From Pseudoalteromonas rubra (GTDB lineage: Bacteria > Pseudomonadota > Gammaproteobacteria > Enterobacterales > Alteromonadaceae): a stretch of 46,575 bases of DNA. A program made the position numbers and the translations under genes. Below are positions 16,733 through 25,581 of this stretch, one piece after another. How positions within the stretch are numbered: the stretch's first letter is position 1; each line of letters opens with the position of its first letter. The stretch covers positions 1-46,575 of the forward strand of contig NZ_PNCI01000096.1 of NCBI RefSeq assembly GCF_005887095.1. Reading direction: 5' to 3'. The notes below the pieces were generated by a model. It searched no databases, had not been told where the DNA came from, and saw only the letters and a list, made by a program, of their open reading frames with translations.

Positions 16733-19700
16733 TTAGTTTTTTATCATTTCGAGCATTTGCGCTTCATTAAATTGAGTCAAATTTACGCCTGCATCAGCAA
16801 ACAAAGCGTCTACCAGTGCCTGCTTGTCCTTTTGCATCTGATAGACTTTCTGCTCAATTGAATTAGCGATGATCAGCTTGTAAACAAATACAGGCTTATC
16901 CTGCCCGATTCGATAAGCCCTGTCTGTTGCCTGATTTTCTACGGCAGGGTTCCACCAGGGATCAAAATGGATCACCGTATCGGCCTGGGTCAAATTCAGG
17001 CCCGTTCCGCCTGCTTTGAGACTGATCAGGAAAACATCGACCTCACCCTCAGTGAAGCGGGCAATCACTTTATCACGTTGACGAGTTTGACCTGTCAGCA
17101 TAGTGAACGGGATATTCAAGCTGTCACAATGGCTGGCGATCATGTCCAGTACACTGGTGAACTGGCTGAAAATGATCACCTTGCGGCCTTCTTCTAAGAA
17201 AATAGGTAAGTGACCTGATAACCAGTCAAACTTTGCGCTGTTGAACGTCTGAGTTTTATCAACCAGGCTGGGGTGACAGCAGATCTGACGCAACTTCAGT
17301 AGGGCATCTAAAAATGCCAACTTGCTGCGCTCTACACCTTGTTCTTTAAATAAATCGACCAGATTAGACTCGATTTTAGCCTGTACCTGGTGGTACATGT
17401 CTGCTTGACCACCGCTGAATTCAAGCTTTTTAACCAACTCTGTTTTTGCTGGGAGCTCGCGCACAACTTCAGACTTTGTTCGGCGCAAAATGAAAGGCGC
17501 AATTAAGGACTGTAACTCTTTGGCACGCCGGGTATCACTTTCTTTCTCGATAGGTTGCTGGAAGTAGTGCTTAAACTGTTGCTTGGTGCCCAGCACGTCA
17601 GGCATCACAAAATCGAGCAAAGACTTTAGCTCCAGGAGGTTATTTTCGACCGGTGTGCCACTCAGACACAGTTTAAATTCAGCAGATAACTGCTTAACAC
17701 ATTTGGAAATCTGCGCAGTTTCATTTTTAATGTACTGCGCTTCATCAAGCACAATTGAATCAAACTCCAGCTCAGAGTAATGCGCCAAATCACGTTTTAG
17801 TAACGGGTAAGTGGTGATAATAAAGCGTGCATTTGCAACCTGATTGAGCTGCTTATCACGCTGTGCGCCATGCACCGTCAGCAAAGGAAGGTGTGGCGCA
17901 AAACGACGGAATTCGTTCTGCCAGTTACCAACCAAACTAGTCGGACAAACAATCAACGAAGGCTTGGTCACCAAAGTGTTGTGCTGCGAGATAAAGTAAG
18001 CAATCACCTGCAGCGTCTTACCCAGACCCATATCATCCGCAAGAATACCACCAAGCTGATGGCGATTCAGGAACCGCAACCAGTCTACCCCCTGCACCTG
18101 ATAATCACGAAGCGTAAAATGCTCTGCAGAGTCTGGTACGCCGAGTCCTAGTGATTGCTCAGGTTTACTCAGTTCGTCTAGGTAATCTAACAGGCGTCTG
18201 TCATCAGACACACTCTCAACTGCATTCAGCTCAAATAATTTGCTGGCGTACGACAATGGAAACTTGAACTGCGAACTGGAGAGATAATAGCTAAATCTTG
18301 CTTTTAGCAGGAGCAACTCGTCGTAAACGGCCTTAGGAATGGCATAGCATTGCTCTGCGATATTAATGTATTGATAAACATTAGCCAGAGAATTGACTTC
18401 GTGTGAAGGAATTTTATCCCAGTCCAGTGTAACCAGCTTATCATCAAACATTACCCGGCCGATGACGTGGTGTTTTTTGTCTCGTTTTAGTACCAAAGTG
18501 ACTTTTGGTGTCTGTACCGCTCGGCCACCTTGTAATTCATCGACCTGCCAGAGTTTACTTTGTAAGTAAGGGCGGACTTCGCTATTAAACCAGTGATAGG
18601 TTACATCATCATCATGTGGAAGCACGAAGTGATTTTGCTGAGCGGAGAAGCCAAGCCCGTTGAGCATTTTTTCGCATCGATTGAGTTGCTTCGCTTTGGA
18701 GTAACGGCCTTCTTTATCCAACAATGATAAAGCCAGCTTCAAAGGAGAGCCGGGCTCTATGCTCAGTCTGGCGACCAGCTTATCTTTATTCACCAGGTGC
18801 TCGTGCCCCTGAGGTGGTGGCACTATATTGTCGGCAAACACGTCCTGGAAACGTTTAATCACAGCCTCGATCTTATTTGTGTTGATCAAAGGCATAGTGT
18901 GCAAGTGAGCAATTTCCTGTGCACTTAGCTCTGACTCGATCCGACCAAGCAGCATATTTTCAGTATCTAAATAGACAGGTGGATCCGTTTTGATCAGTTG
19001 CCACTGCTCGACTCCACTTAAATGACTGGTTAAGCGATATTCATCGCGTTCTTTTTCCCACCTAAACTCAAGGTGTTGCTTATGTCCAAAAGTCAGTGGT
19101 TTACGGCTGTTTTGGTAAAAGCAACGCTTACTTTGCACGAGCTGTTGTAACGCTGAGAATCCCCAGCTTCCGGACAGTTCAAAGTGACCAGGCGTATTTT
19201 GCGAGCGGATCCAAGAAAACAATCTAAAGTCGCTTTCTAAAATATCCTTTGGCGGCACCTGACTGTTAAGCTGATGCTCGGTTAGCGCACGGCCAAGAGG
19301 GTAAACCCCGTCTGGTTTTTGCGGCGTTGTTTTTGGGTTGACCAACAGTTCATTCCCACGGGACTCAAGCACGAATAACAAGACATTCGTCACGTCCAGA
19401 TCATTCGCTTGTTGCAATTGTGCGAGCTCATTAAACCAGTCATTGACTAGGTAAGACTCACCAAAACCACCCGAGTGATCTATTTTTAGTTTCAACAAGA
19501 CAGCCGCAATGTGGCGGCATTTGGGATTATTTGAACAAGTACACTGGGCTTCGACAGACGGCGTTCCTTTGATCTGCTCAATTTTGATGTGTTGAGTGAA
19601 GGTATTGCCGAAGTTACCCATCACCTGAGCGTCTATCTTTGTGAAGTCCTCAGAGTGCTCCAGAAAGCTAATCTGTTCATCATGCAAATATTGCTTGGCC

Positions 19701-19828
19701 TTACTTAACAAGGCAGCATTGAAATACTGTTTGAGAAATCGTTCGGACAGTGGAAACTGGGTCGACTGTTCTTGTTTAATTTCCTCAAATAGTGCTAGAA
19801 GTTGCTCTTTAGATAACTGCGAAGACAT
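16733..19828 (-). CDS. SNF2-family helicase with N-terminal SWIM zinc finger
   Basis: This 1031-residue Swi2/Snf2 ATPase is expected to translocate on double-stranded DNA or remodel protein-DNA complexes. The N-terminal SWIM motif has C96, C98, C104 and H106 (CTCSNNPKCRH). After a long middle region come the ATPase motifs: LADDMGLGKTLQ (Walker A), IVCPTSLVGNW (Ia), VLDEAQYIKN (DEAQ Walker B), CLSGTPVENN (III), then the second lobe with KVIIFSQFTSVLD, ISLKAGGTGLNLTQADTVIHFDPWWNPAVE and the arginine-finger segment ATDRAYRIGQ. It resembles proteobacterial RapA/HepA-like SWIM-SNF2 proteins of unknown partner. It is a single-gene unit with its own terminator, next to parB but separated from it by 154 bp that include a hairpin. 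Confidence 0.93.
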   Translation of the reverse strand: MSSQLSKEQLLALFEEIKQEQSTQFPLSERFLKQYFNAALLSKAKQYLHDEQISFLEHSEDFTKIDAQVMGNFGNTFTQHIKIEQIKGTPSVEAQCTCSNNPKCRHIAAVLLKLKIDHSGGFGESYLVNDWFNELAQLQQANDLDVTNVLLFVLESRGNELLVNPKTTPQKPDGVYPLGRALTEHQLNSQVPPKDILESDFRLFSWIRSQNTPGHFELSGSWGFSALQQLVQSKRCFYQNSRKPLTFGHKQHLEFRWEKERDEYRLTSHLSGVEQWQLIKTDPPVYLDTENMLLGRIESELSAQEIAHLHTMPLINTNKIEAVIKRFQDVFADNIVPPPQGHEHLVNKDKLVARLSIEPGSPLKLALSLLDKEGRYSKAKQLNRCEKMLNGLGFSAQQNHFVLPHDDDVTYHWFNSEVRPYLQSKLWQVDELQGGRAVQTPKVTLVLKRDKKHHVIGRVMFDDKLVTLDWDKIPSHEVNSLANVYQYINIAEQCYAIPKAVYDELLLLKARFSYYLSSSQFKFPLSYASKLFELNAVESVSDDRRLLDYLDELSKPEQSLGLGVPDSAEHFTLRDYQVQGVDWLRFLNRHQLGGILADDMGLGKTLQVIAYFISQHNTLVTKPSLIVCPTSLVGNWQNEFRRFAPHLPLLTVHGAQRDKQLNQVANARFIITTYPLLKRDLAHYSELEFDSIVLDEAQYIKNETAQISKCVKQLSAEFKLCLSGTPVENNLLELKSLLDFVMPDVLGTKQQFKHYFQQPIEKESDTRRAKELQSLIAPFILRRTKSEVVRELPAKTELVKKLEFSGGQADMYHQVQAKIESNLVDLFKEQGVERSKLAFLDALLKLRQICCHPSLVDKTQTFNSAKFDWLSGHLPIFLEEGRKVIIFSQFTSVLDMIASHCDSLNIPFTMLTGQTRQRDKVIARFTEGEVDVFLISLKAGGTGLNLTQADTVIHFDPWWNPAVENQATDRAYRIGQDKPVFVYKLIIANSIEQKVYQMQKDKQALVDALFADAGVNLTQFNEAQMLEMIKN

Positions 19829-19955
19829 TCGTTTACAATAAAAAAGACGTAAAAGAGCAGTATATGAAATTACGTATTTGAGCTAAAGAGGCAAATGGCG
19901 ATAAATCGGGAAAATTTGACTGGTTGGATGACAACAGTGTCGAAAAAGTACGAAT

Positions 19956-19977
19956 AACGGCCGACAAATCGGCCGTT
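19956..19977. other. 9-bp-stem hairpin just after parB (terminator or centromere-like palindrome)
   Basis: AACGGCCGA and TCGGCCGTT flank a 4-base CAAA loop, 5 bp beyond the parB stop. There is no T-run on the parB strand, so it is not a typical intrinsic terminator. A parS-type site next to parB is a possible alternative. I saw no further copy in the window. Confidence 0.45.
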
Positions 19978-19982
19978 AGTGA

Positions 19983-20945
19983 TTAATTGAAACTGGCAAG
20001 CAATTTCTCTAATTGCTCTAGACGCTTCTCGGTCATAACACGATCGTCTATCTTAACGGTGATAGCACCGCTTTTTATGTTCTTTTGAACCTTGACGTAG
20101 TCATTTTCGAGTAATGCTATGTTTCTGGACTCCGCCTTTGAAAATGTAGTCAGATAATTGGTCAGTAGTACCGCGCGTTTTTCGTCACTGACGGCCTCAG
20201 TCGTTAGCTGTTCAGGCGCATACTCAGCCACTTTTTGTTTGAAACCCTCACTCTGCTCCTGAATCGCGGCGATCAGCTTTTTAGCGGCTTCGCGACCCAA
20301 ATGATTTGCCGTCGGATACAGACTGACAACTTCGAGCGGGATCTGCTCATACGCTTTTAACGAATCTGCAATCGCGGTATGTGATAAACCCTCTATAGCC
20401 GCAATCTCGCGATAAGATCCTTTTTTGCCTTGTTGAATAAGTAACTGTTTGGTTTGTGAAAAAGCTTTACCCTGTTCCCACAAACTTGGTGCTATGTATT
20501 GGTCTGATGACACTGAAAGCACTTTGGCGTCTTCATCTGTGAAGTCAGCAGAAGTTAAAATAACATAATCAGCGCCACCTAGCAGGCAGGCTTTTCTGCG
20601 TCTGGAGCCTGATAATACTTCATGTACAGCGCCTTTTTCCCAACATAACGCAGGGTGTAGATTACGCTTGTCGGCTTCTATAGCAGGAAGAATATCTGCT
20701 ACGGAACGTTCGTTGAGCAGTGTCTGGTCGCGTCTGTTGTCACCATATACCTTTGTGGCCTGACTTATTTCGTTATGTTTAATTACTTTACAGACCAATG
20801 TGATCATTCTGTTGGGATCGCTGGGTGCGGGCATGGTCACCACGTCACCCACTTTTGCCTGATCTAACAGATCGTCTAAACTGCTGCCTTCAACGGGTGT
20901 TGCAAAAGGATCGATGCGTGTGTCGTTCTTACGTTTTCTAGCCAT
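19983..20945 (-). CDS. parB: ParB-family chromid partition protein
   Basis: ParB binds centromere-like parS sites and spreads as a CTP-dependent clamp to segregate the replicon. In the 320 residues, the N-terminal ParB/Srx-like domain carries VLSGSRRRKACLLGGADYV, the G-x-RR-x-x-A CTP-binding box. The helix-turn-helix region follows: SYREIAAIEGLSHTAIADSLKAYEQIP at about 180-205. The C-terminal part is charged and probably dimerises (EKRLEQLEKLLASF). Overall it resembles the ParB2 type of secondary chromosomes rather than the chromosomal ParB. It is 16 bp downstream of parA in the same operon, which reads away from the origin region. An adjacent hairpin (19956-19977) is one candidate binding site. 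Confidence 0.92.
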   Translation of the reverse strand: MARKRKNDTRIDPFATPVEGSSLDDLLDQAKVGDVVTMPAPSDPNRMITLVCKVIKHNEISQATKVYGDNRRDQTLLNERSVADILPAIEADKRNLHPALCWEKGAVHEVLSGSRRRKACLLGGADYVILTSADFTDEDAKVLSVSSDQYIAPSLWEQGKAFSQTKQLLIQQGKKGSYREIAAIEGLSHTAIADSLKAYEQIPLEVVSLYPTANHLGREAAKKLIAAIQEQSEGFKQKVAEYAPEQLTTEAVSDEKRAVLLTNYLTTFSKAESRNIALLENDYVKVQKNIKSGAITVKIDDRVMTEKRLEQLEKLLASFN

Positions 20946-20961
20946 GAATTTGTTTACCTAC

Positions 20962-22194
20962 TTACTGATCGAGTGATGACTGAGTTGATGGCCAATTTGA
21001 CCGAACTAACATTTCTAGTTCATCCACGACATCTTTTATATTTTCCTGTGATTTAATCAAAGACTCTCTGCTTGCAAGTGAATCAGAGGTTTTTTGATCA
21101 AAAATGGTATTAAACGATGAGGAACTTGCGGTGATCGCAGAGCTGTGATTGATAGGGTAACTCATCACCTGGCGGCCAAATGCACTACGGACGTCTTTAA
21201 CAATATCCCGCTGTGAATGATTACCTTTAACGTAATTAGTGACCAAAAACTGCATGAAATCCCAGCCTTCATGTCCAAGTGCCGCAACCGTATGATAGAT
21301 TTCTCCAAGTCTTTTTAGATACTTGTTATTAGCATCAAAGTCGACCGCTTCTGGATGCACAGGAATAAGCATGGCCGTAGACGCCATCAGTGCATTGTAG
21401 AACATGAAATTAAGCGAAGGGGCAGTATCTATCAAGATAATGTCAAACTGCTCTGAGACCGGCTCTATGACTTTCTCTTTTAATTTATGATAGTGACGTG
21501 TTTGCGCATAACTGGATGATTCTTTTAATTCTGTTGCGGTTTCATGTTCGAAGTAAAAATCGTCCATACCAGATGGTAACACGCGGATATTAGGAATATG
21601 CGTTTCTCTGAATGCATCTGATACCAATTGTTGCCAGGTTTCGCCTTCGTCTAGTTCAATACAATCACGCATAAGATCGCCGACAGTGATCGGCTCAGGA
21701 TCTTGAGATGGAAAAAAGCTTGAAGATGATCCCTGCGGATCCAGATCAATGATCCCGATGCGGTATCTCTTAATATTCGTAGTAGCAAGGGCAGCTGCTA
21801 TGTTTACCAAACTGGTTGTCTTACCACATCCGCCTTTAAGGCTGTTTATAACAATAACCTGTAGTTTATCGTTTGGTTTTCTGTGGTCGGCTTCTATTCC
21901 CAATATCTCGGCCATAGAGAAGATGTTGGCTAATGTATAAGCGTAATGGCCGTTTGCCCCTTTTTGGATAGCCAAGTGATCAAAGTCACCTTGATCATGA
22001 CGTCGCTTGAGTGTTCTATTATTCACACCTAGCAGATCTGCAGCAGCTTTTTGTGTATATGTGCGAAGTTCTTTATCCTCGCTTTTGAGATGTGCCCGAT
22101 AATGCTGAATTCGACCTTCTAAGGATTTTTCAGCAACTTCTGCGGTAGCTTTGAGCAGCCTGTACGTTGAGAGCGCATTACTATTGATAGACAT
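20962..22194 (-). CDS. parA: ParA-family partition ATPase with N-terminal DNA-binding domain (chromid type)
   Basis: This 410-residue deviant-Walker ATPase moves ParB-parS complexes over the nucleoid. The extra N-terminal domain (about 1-105) has a helix-turn-helix, TQKAAADLLGVNNRTLKRRHDQGDF, as in type Ia ParA proteins (SopA, P1 ParA, Vibrio ParA2), which repress their own operon. The ATPase core has SLKGGCGKTTSLVNIA (deviant Walker A with the signature Lys), GIIDLDPQGSSS (switch I) and IILIDTAPSLNF (Walker B). The start is ATG 22194, at the left edge of the origin-like region. The interrupted palindrome TACCTAAGGTA (22285-22295), about 90 bp upstream, is a possible operator. Confidence 0.95.
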   Translation of the reverse strand: MSINSNALSTYRLLKATAEVAEKSLEGRIQHYRAHLKSEDKELRTYTQKAAADLLGVNNRTLKRRHDQGDFDHLAIQKGANGHYAYTLANIFSMAEILGIEADHRKPNDKLQVIVINSLKGGCGKTTSLVNIAAALATTNIKRYRIGIIDLDPQGSSSSFFPSQDPEPITVGDLMRDCIELDEGETWQQLVSDAFRETHIPNIRVLPSGMDDFYFEHETATELKESSSYAQTRHYHKLKEKVIEPVSEQFDIILIDTAPSLNFMFYNALMASTAMLIPVHPEAVDFDANNKYLKRLGEIYHTVAALGHEGWDFMQFLVTNYVKGNHSQRDIVKDVRSAFGRQVMSYPINHSSAITASSSSFNTIFDQKTSDSLASRESLIKSQENIKDVVDELEMLVRSNWPSTQSSLDQ

Positions 22195-22446
22195 ACGTTA
22201 TTTCCTTCAAATGATGGTTATTATTATAATGTCCATTACTTTTGCAGTAAACATAAAAAAACAAAGACATCGATATTTATAACTTACCTAAGGTATAAAT
22301 AAATAAGTTTAGAATTGGTTAGATCTATAGGTATTAAAGGCTAGATGCTAAATAACGCCACATATCCTATTGTTTTTATTGGAAATGCTACTGTTAATCT
22401 GGATCAGGAAACTACTTGGTTAAGATCAGATCTTTCCTTACTCCGA

Positions 22447-22463
22447 GATCGTTCTTTTACTAA
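22447..22463 (+). repeat. iteron 1 (direct)
   Basis: GATCGTTCTTTTACTAA fits the shared pattern GATC-N4-TTTTACTAA. It probably binds the initiator, and the Dam site inside it could make binding depend on methylation. Confidence 0.65.
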
Positions 22464-22494
22464 CAGCTCTTTTGATTTTTCTAATATACACAAC

Positions 22495-22503
22495 TTATGC
22501 ACA
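22495..22503 (+). promoter_or_regulatory. DnaA box
   Basis: TTATGCACA is an exact match to TTAT-N-CACA. It sits between the two direct iterons. Confidence 0.65.
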
Positions 22504-22529
22504 TGTTTGTCCACTATTCTGTAGTGACA

Positions 22530-22546
22530 GATCTATATTTTACTAA
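22530..22546 (+). repeat. iteron 2 (direct)
   Basis: GATCTATATTTTACTAA has the same orientation and pattern as the copy at 22447, 83 bp away (about eight helical turns). Confidence 0.65.
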
Positions 22547-22654
22547 GTTAATTCAGTAAGTTATACACTTAATCTATCGAAGACAAAGGTTTCAATAGGT
22601 ATAGATCTGATCTGTACTTAGAATAGATCGGATCCTTACCTGCTCGATCTCAAT

Positions 22655-22663
22655 TTATCCACA
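22655..22663 (+). promoter_or_regulatory. DnaA box (consensus)
   Basis: TTATCCACA is the perfect high-affinity DnaA box. A weaker relative, TTATACACT, is at 22561-22569. Confidence 0.75.
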
Positions 22664-22771
22664 ACAGATCTGAGAAAGCCTGATTTACAGGCTTATTTGG
22701 GGCTTTCATTAGCACTTTTAATAAAGATCTTTGTGCCAGTTGGTATAAACTGGATCCCAATATGTCGAGTC

Positions 22772-22826
22772 TTAGTAAAAAAGTGATCCAATACTGATTT
22801 TTTAGCGCAGATCACTTTTTTACTAA
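22772..22826. promoter_or_regulatory. inverted iteron pair upstream of the initiator gene (likely autoregulatory operator)
   Basis: TTAGTAAAAAAGTGATC (22772-22788) and GATCACTTTTTTACTAA (22810-22826) are exact reverse complements, 17 bp each, with a 21-base spacer. They end 68 bp before the initiator start and carry the origin iteron pattern. In iteron plasmids such inverted pairs bind initiator dimers and repress its promoter. The role is inferred from this layout. Confidence 0.7.
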
Positions 22827-22894
22827 CTTAAACAATTAACTTTTGATCGTGAATGTGTTGTCATTAACTGTCGCAAAATTCTGGAAGTAAAAAA

Positions 22895-24109
22895 ATGAGC
22901 CGTAAGGTAAACATCTCCGTTGATAATTTACCTGATTCCCTTAGAGGTCAGATCCATGGTGTTGAAAGCGCAACCGATAACGAGAGTTTAGCGTTGTTCA
23001 CTGACAACAAAGATGTTCGAGTATCATTGGAAACTGCTAGTCATGGTTTGCGGGCTTATTCTAACACTTTCAATCATTACGACCTTTGGGGCCGGTTTGT
23101 GCGTTCTGGCTATAAAAAGCTGCCCCTGGAAGAAGCGCCAAAGAAAACCATTATTTCCAGAAGAATTTCTGAAAAAGTTGACGGTATCGTGTATGACGGT
23201 GAGTTAAAAATTACGCCGGCTGTTGTAAGTAGTAAAAAAGACGGTGAGGAAGCTGAATTTCTTGTATGGCCGTCGGACCGAGAGGAAAAAGTTGAGCGCG
23301 CGCTCATTCGCCTTGCTTCAAAAGGTAAAATTGTAAAAATCAATTTTAAGTCCGGTATTCAATATGCTGTGATTTTCTCTATGAATGAGTTGGCTCAAGA
23401 GCTCAAAGCTGTTGGTCAATCAATGCCTTACCCTCAGATCAAAGAATCTTTGGAGGCTTTGCAAGGCTCTAAACTATCGTTTAAATATCGTGCAACAGAC
23501 ACTAAAAGTACAGATATAGATGACTCGTTTTATGAGTCTAATATGAACTTTTTATCGTCGCTTCACTTCAGTGGTAAAAAAGGGCAGGGCGGTAACGTTA
23601 AGTGTGTGGCCTGTCTGAATGCTTTTGTTCATAATATGATCGACAATTTAGAGTATAAGGGATACTACTTTAATAGCGCGCAAGAATTGAAACGGGGTCT
23701 GTCCCGCTGGATGATGCTGCGCTTATATCACCTGTGGAGATATGCAGCTCCAGGAAAAACTTACCATTTCCGTCTTTTATCAATCATGGAAAAATATGGT
23801 TCCATCTATCCTGATGATGAAATAACCGACAATAAATTGAAAGCATTACGGCGAGATATGACTACAACAATGAAAGACCTGATCGAAAAAGGGGCTATTT
23901 CTGAGTATCATATTTCGAATGTAAAAGATGATAAAAGCGGCAAAATCATAGATTATGTATACGAAATGCACCCATCTGCACAGTTCTGTGACGAGATATT
24001 AGCGTTAAATAAACATAATAAGCGAATTGAAATCCAGGGTGGTAAGCGCATTGTCGAAAACGCGGAAGTGATAGACGAAGACACGTTGGAAGAAATCGTG
24101 AAAAAGTAA
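22895..24109 (+). CDS. chromid/plasmid-type replication initiator protein (Rep)
   Basis: This is a 404-residue basic protein with two probable winged-helix parts: about 70-220 (YDLWGRFVRSGYKKLPLEE, then KVERALIRLASKGKIV) and about 225-370 (LKRGLSRWMMLRLYHLWRYAAP, HFRLLSIMEKYGS). This layout is typical of iteron-binding plasmid initiators. I cannot place it in a named Rep family from memory. I assign it as initiator because of the iterons, DnaA boxes and Dam sites in the 700 bp upstream, and parAB diverging from it. It has ATG with AAGT/GGAAG upstream and a plausible operator at 22772-22826. Downstream lies the Ter array, so the gene sits between the origin and the presumed fork trap. Confidence 0.85.
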   Translation: MSRKVNISVDNLPDSLRGQIHGVESATDNESLALFTDNKDVRVSLETASHGLRAYSNTFNHYDLWGRFVRSGYKKLPLEEAPKKTIISRRISEKVDGIVYDGELKITPAVVSSKKDGEEAEFLVWPSDREEKVERALIRLASKGKIVKINFKSGIQYAVIFSMNELAQELKAVGQSMPYPQIKESLEALQGSKLSFKYRATDTKSTDIDDSFYESNMNFLSSLHFSGKKGQGGNVKCVACLNAFVHNMIDNLEYKGYYFNSAQELKRGLSRWMMLRLYHLWRYAAPGKTYHFRLLSIMEKYGSIYPDDEITDNKLKALRRDMTTTMKDLIEKGAISEYHISNVKDDKSGKIIDYVYEMHPSAQFCDEILALNKHNKRIEIQGGKRIVENAEVIDEDTLEEIVKK

Positions 24110-24135
24110 CTTGATTGGCGACAATCGAGTTTAGT

Positions 24136-24251
24136 CTGTCACATGCTGTGAACTAAAAATTATTATGTTAAATCTGAAGCGACATGATATTTTGTGACAG
24201 GTTTCTAGCTTTTTAGTATTTGAATATTTTTAAAATTAGACAATGTCGCTT
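24136..24251. other. inverted-repeat-rich segment with a dif-like half-site
   Basis: Three inverted repeats follow the rep stop: CTGTCACA (24136) with TGTGACAG (24193-24200), TCACA-TGC-TGTGA (24139-24151), and AAGCGACAT (24177) with ATGTCGCTT (24243-24251). Inside the first lies TTATGTTAAAT (24163-24173), identical to the XerD-binding half of gammaproteobacterial dif sites. The expected XerC half (24146-24156) matches poorly. It could be the chromid dimer-resolution site or a regulatory structure. Confidence 0.35.
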
Positions 24252-24318
24252 TTAAGCTGCCTAGCACTTATAGAAATAACAAGACTTAGCAACAAATAGA
24301 GCTGTTTTTATGCTTATT

Positions 24319-25581
24319 TATGATGTGTTCTTCTTAGTTGAAGGGTATATCACTCAAGAGGTTATACTTATACGAAGCGTTTGCCGGATGATCGGCTTTA
24401 ATTCTGGAGAAGATTGAACTGCTATTATGATTGTCTGACGACTTGTTTTATGAATGGGTTAGTATGGGAGTGTTGTTGGATTATCTAAACCTTTTAGCTA
24501 TGATGTGTTCTTTATGGGGGCCACCAACTTTCGCACCTGGTGGACAAGGTGACCATTTGGATCAAACGCAATTTGTCTGATTAAATGTTCAGCCCGGATT
24601 GGTCAGCGTTCGGGGGTAATATTGATGGCTGGTTTCAGTGACGTGGGCAGAATCGTGACGAGGATTTGGGAGGGTGATCCCATTATCTATGATGTGTTCT
24701 TATTGGGATTGACACGCAACTTTCATGCTTGATGGACAACGTGGCCATGTGGAACAAAACCGAGTGTGTCTGATTAAATTTGCAGCCCGGATGGGTCAGC
24801 GATCGGGGGTAACATTGATGACTGGTTTCAGTGACGTGGGCAGCATCGCGACGAGGATTTGGGTGTGTGATCTTCTATTCTATGATGTGTTCTTAATAGG
24901 GTCACGCCGAACACACACGCCTGTTAGATAAGGTGGTCATGTGGAATAAAATCGAGTGTGTCTGATTAAATTTGCAGCCCGGGTGGGCCAGCGATCGGGG
25001 GTAACATTGATGGCTGGTTTAAGTGACGTGGGCAGCATAGCAGCGGTGATCCGGGTGGGTGATCCGTTTTGCTATGATGTGTTCTTTTTGGGTGAAGCCT
25101 ACCTTTCACGCTTGATGGACACGGTGGCCATGTGGAACAAAATCGAGTGTGTCTGCTTAAATTTGCAGCCTGGGTGGGTCAGCGATCGGGGGGAACGTTG
25201 ATGACTGGTGAGTGATCCCATTATCTATGATGTGTTCTTATTGGAATTGACACGCAACTTTCATGCTTGATGGACACGGTGGCCATGTGGAACAAAATCG
25301 AGTGTGTCTGCTTAAATTTGCAGCCTGGGTGGGTCAGCGATCGGGGGGAACGTTGATGACTGGTGAGTGAACCCATTATCTATGATGTGTTCTTATTGGA
25401 ATTGACACGCAACTTTCACGCTTGATGGACACGGTGGCCATGTGGAACAAAATCGAGTGTGTCTGTCTAAATTCGCTGTTCGAATTGGGCCTGCGATCGT
25501 GGGATAACATCGGTGGCTTGTTTGGGTGACTAGGGTAGAAAAGTGACGAGGATTTGGGTGTATAATCAATGATGTGTTCTT
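24319..25581 (+). repeat. tandem array of eight Ter-like sites in 150-190-bp repeat units
   Basis: TATGATGTGTTCTT begins at 24319, 24499, 24688, 24881, 25073, 25226 and 25381, all exact. An eighth copy at 25568 differs only in its first base. Spacings are 180, 189, 193, 192, 153, 155 and 187 bp. From 24499 to 25567 the sequence between sites is itself a diverged tandem repeat, with shared segments such as GGCCATGTGGAACAAAAT, GAGTGTGTCTG and CAGCGATCGGGGG. The 153/155-bp units have lost a segment of about 38 bp. Ungapped against the E. coli Ter core (TATGTTGT), the left part reads TATGATGT, so the sites have the Ter polarity with the blocking face to the left, towards the origin. A degenerate copy (AAAGATGTGTTTTT) lies at 25887-25900. 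All copies are on the + strand. With the tus homologue 0.9 kb away, a replication-fork trap is the best explanation. Confidence 0.85.

Larger units (their letters stand above)
22195..22894. other. candidate chromid replication origin (ori2-like)
   Basis: This 700-bp gene-free region lies between the divergent parA and initiator genes. It contains AT-rich DNA at 22200-22340, two exact DnaA boxes, four 17-bp iterons (two direct, one inverted pair), an AAGCCTG/CAGGCTT inverted repeat (22676-22694) and 17 GATC sites. About three GATC sites would be expected by chance. The combination of initiator gene, iterons, DnaA boxes and Dam sites is what iteron plasmids and Vibrio-type second chromosomes show. 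Origin activity itself is inferred. Confidence 0.85.

Noticed and set aside
22848..22862. Additional Ter-like site (GAATGTGTTGTC) before rep
   Set aside because: Only the ATGTGTT core matches; the conserved left TATGATG and right CTT parts are absent.
24725..25201. Two open frames (24725-24931 and 24956-25201) reading similar peptides
   Set aside because: They are created by the tandem repeat units of the Ter array, lack ribosome sites and are broken in other units.
24319..25581. CRISPR array
   Set aside because: Regular repeats are present, but the units are 150-190 bp with related spacers, not short repeats with unique 30-40-bp spacers, and no cas genes occur.
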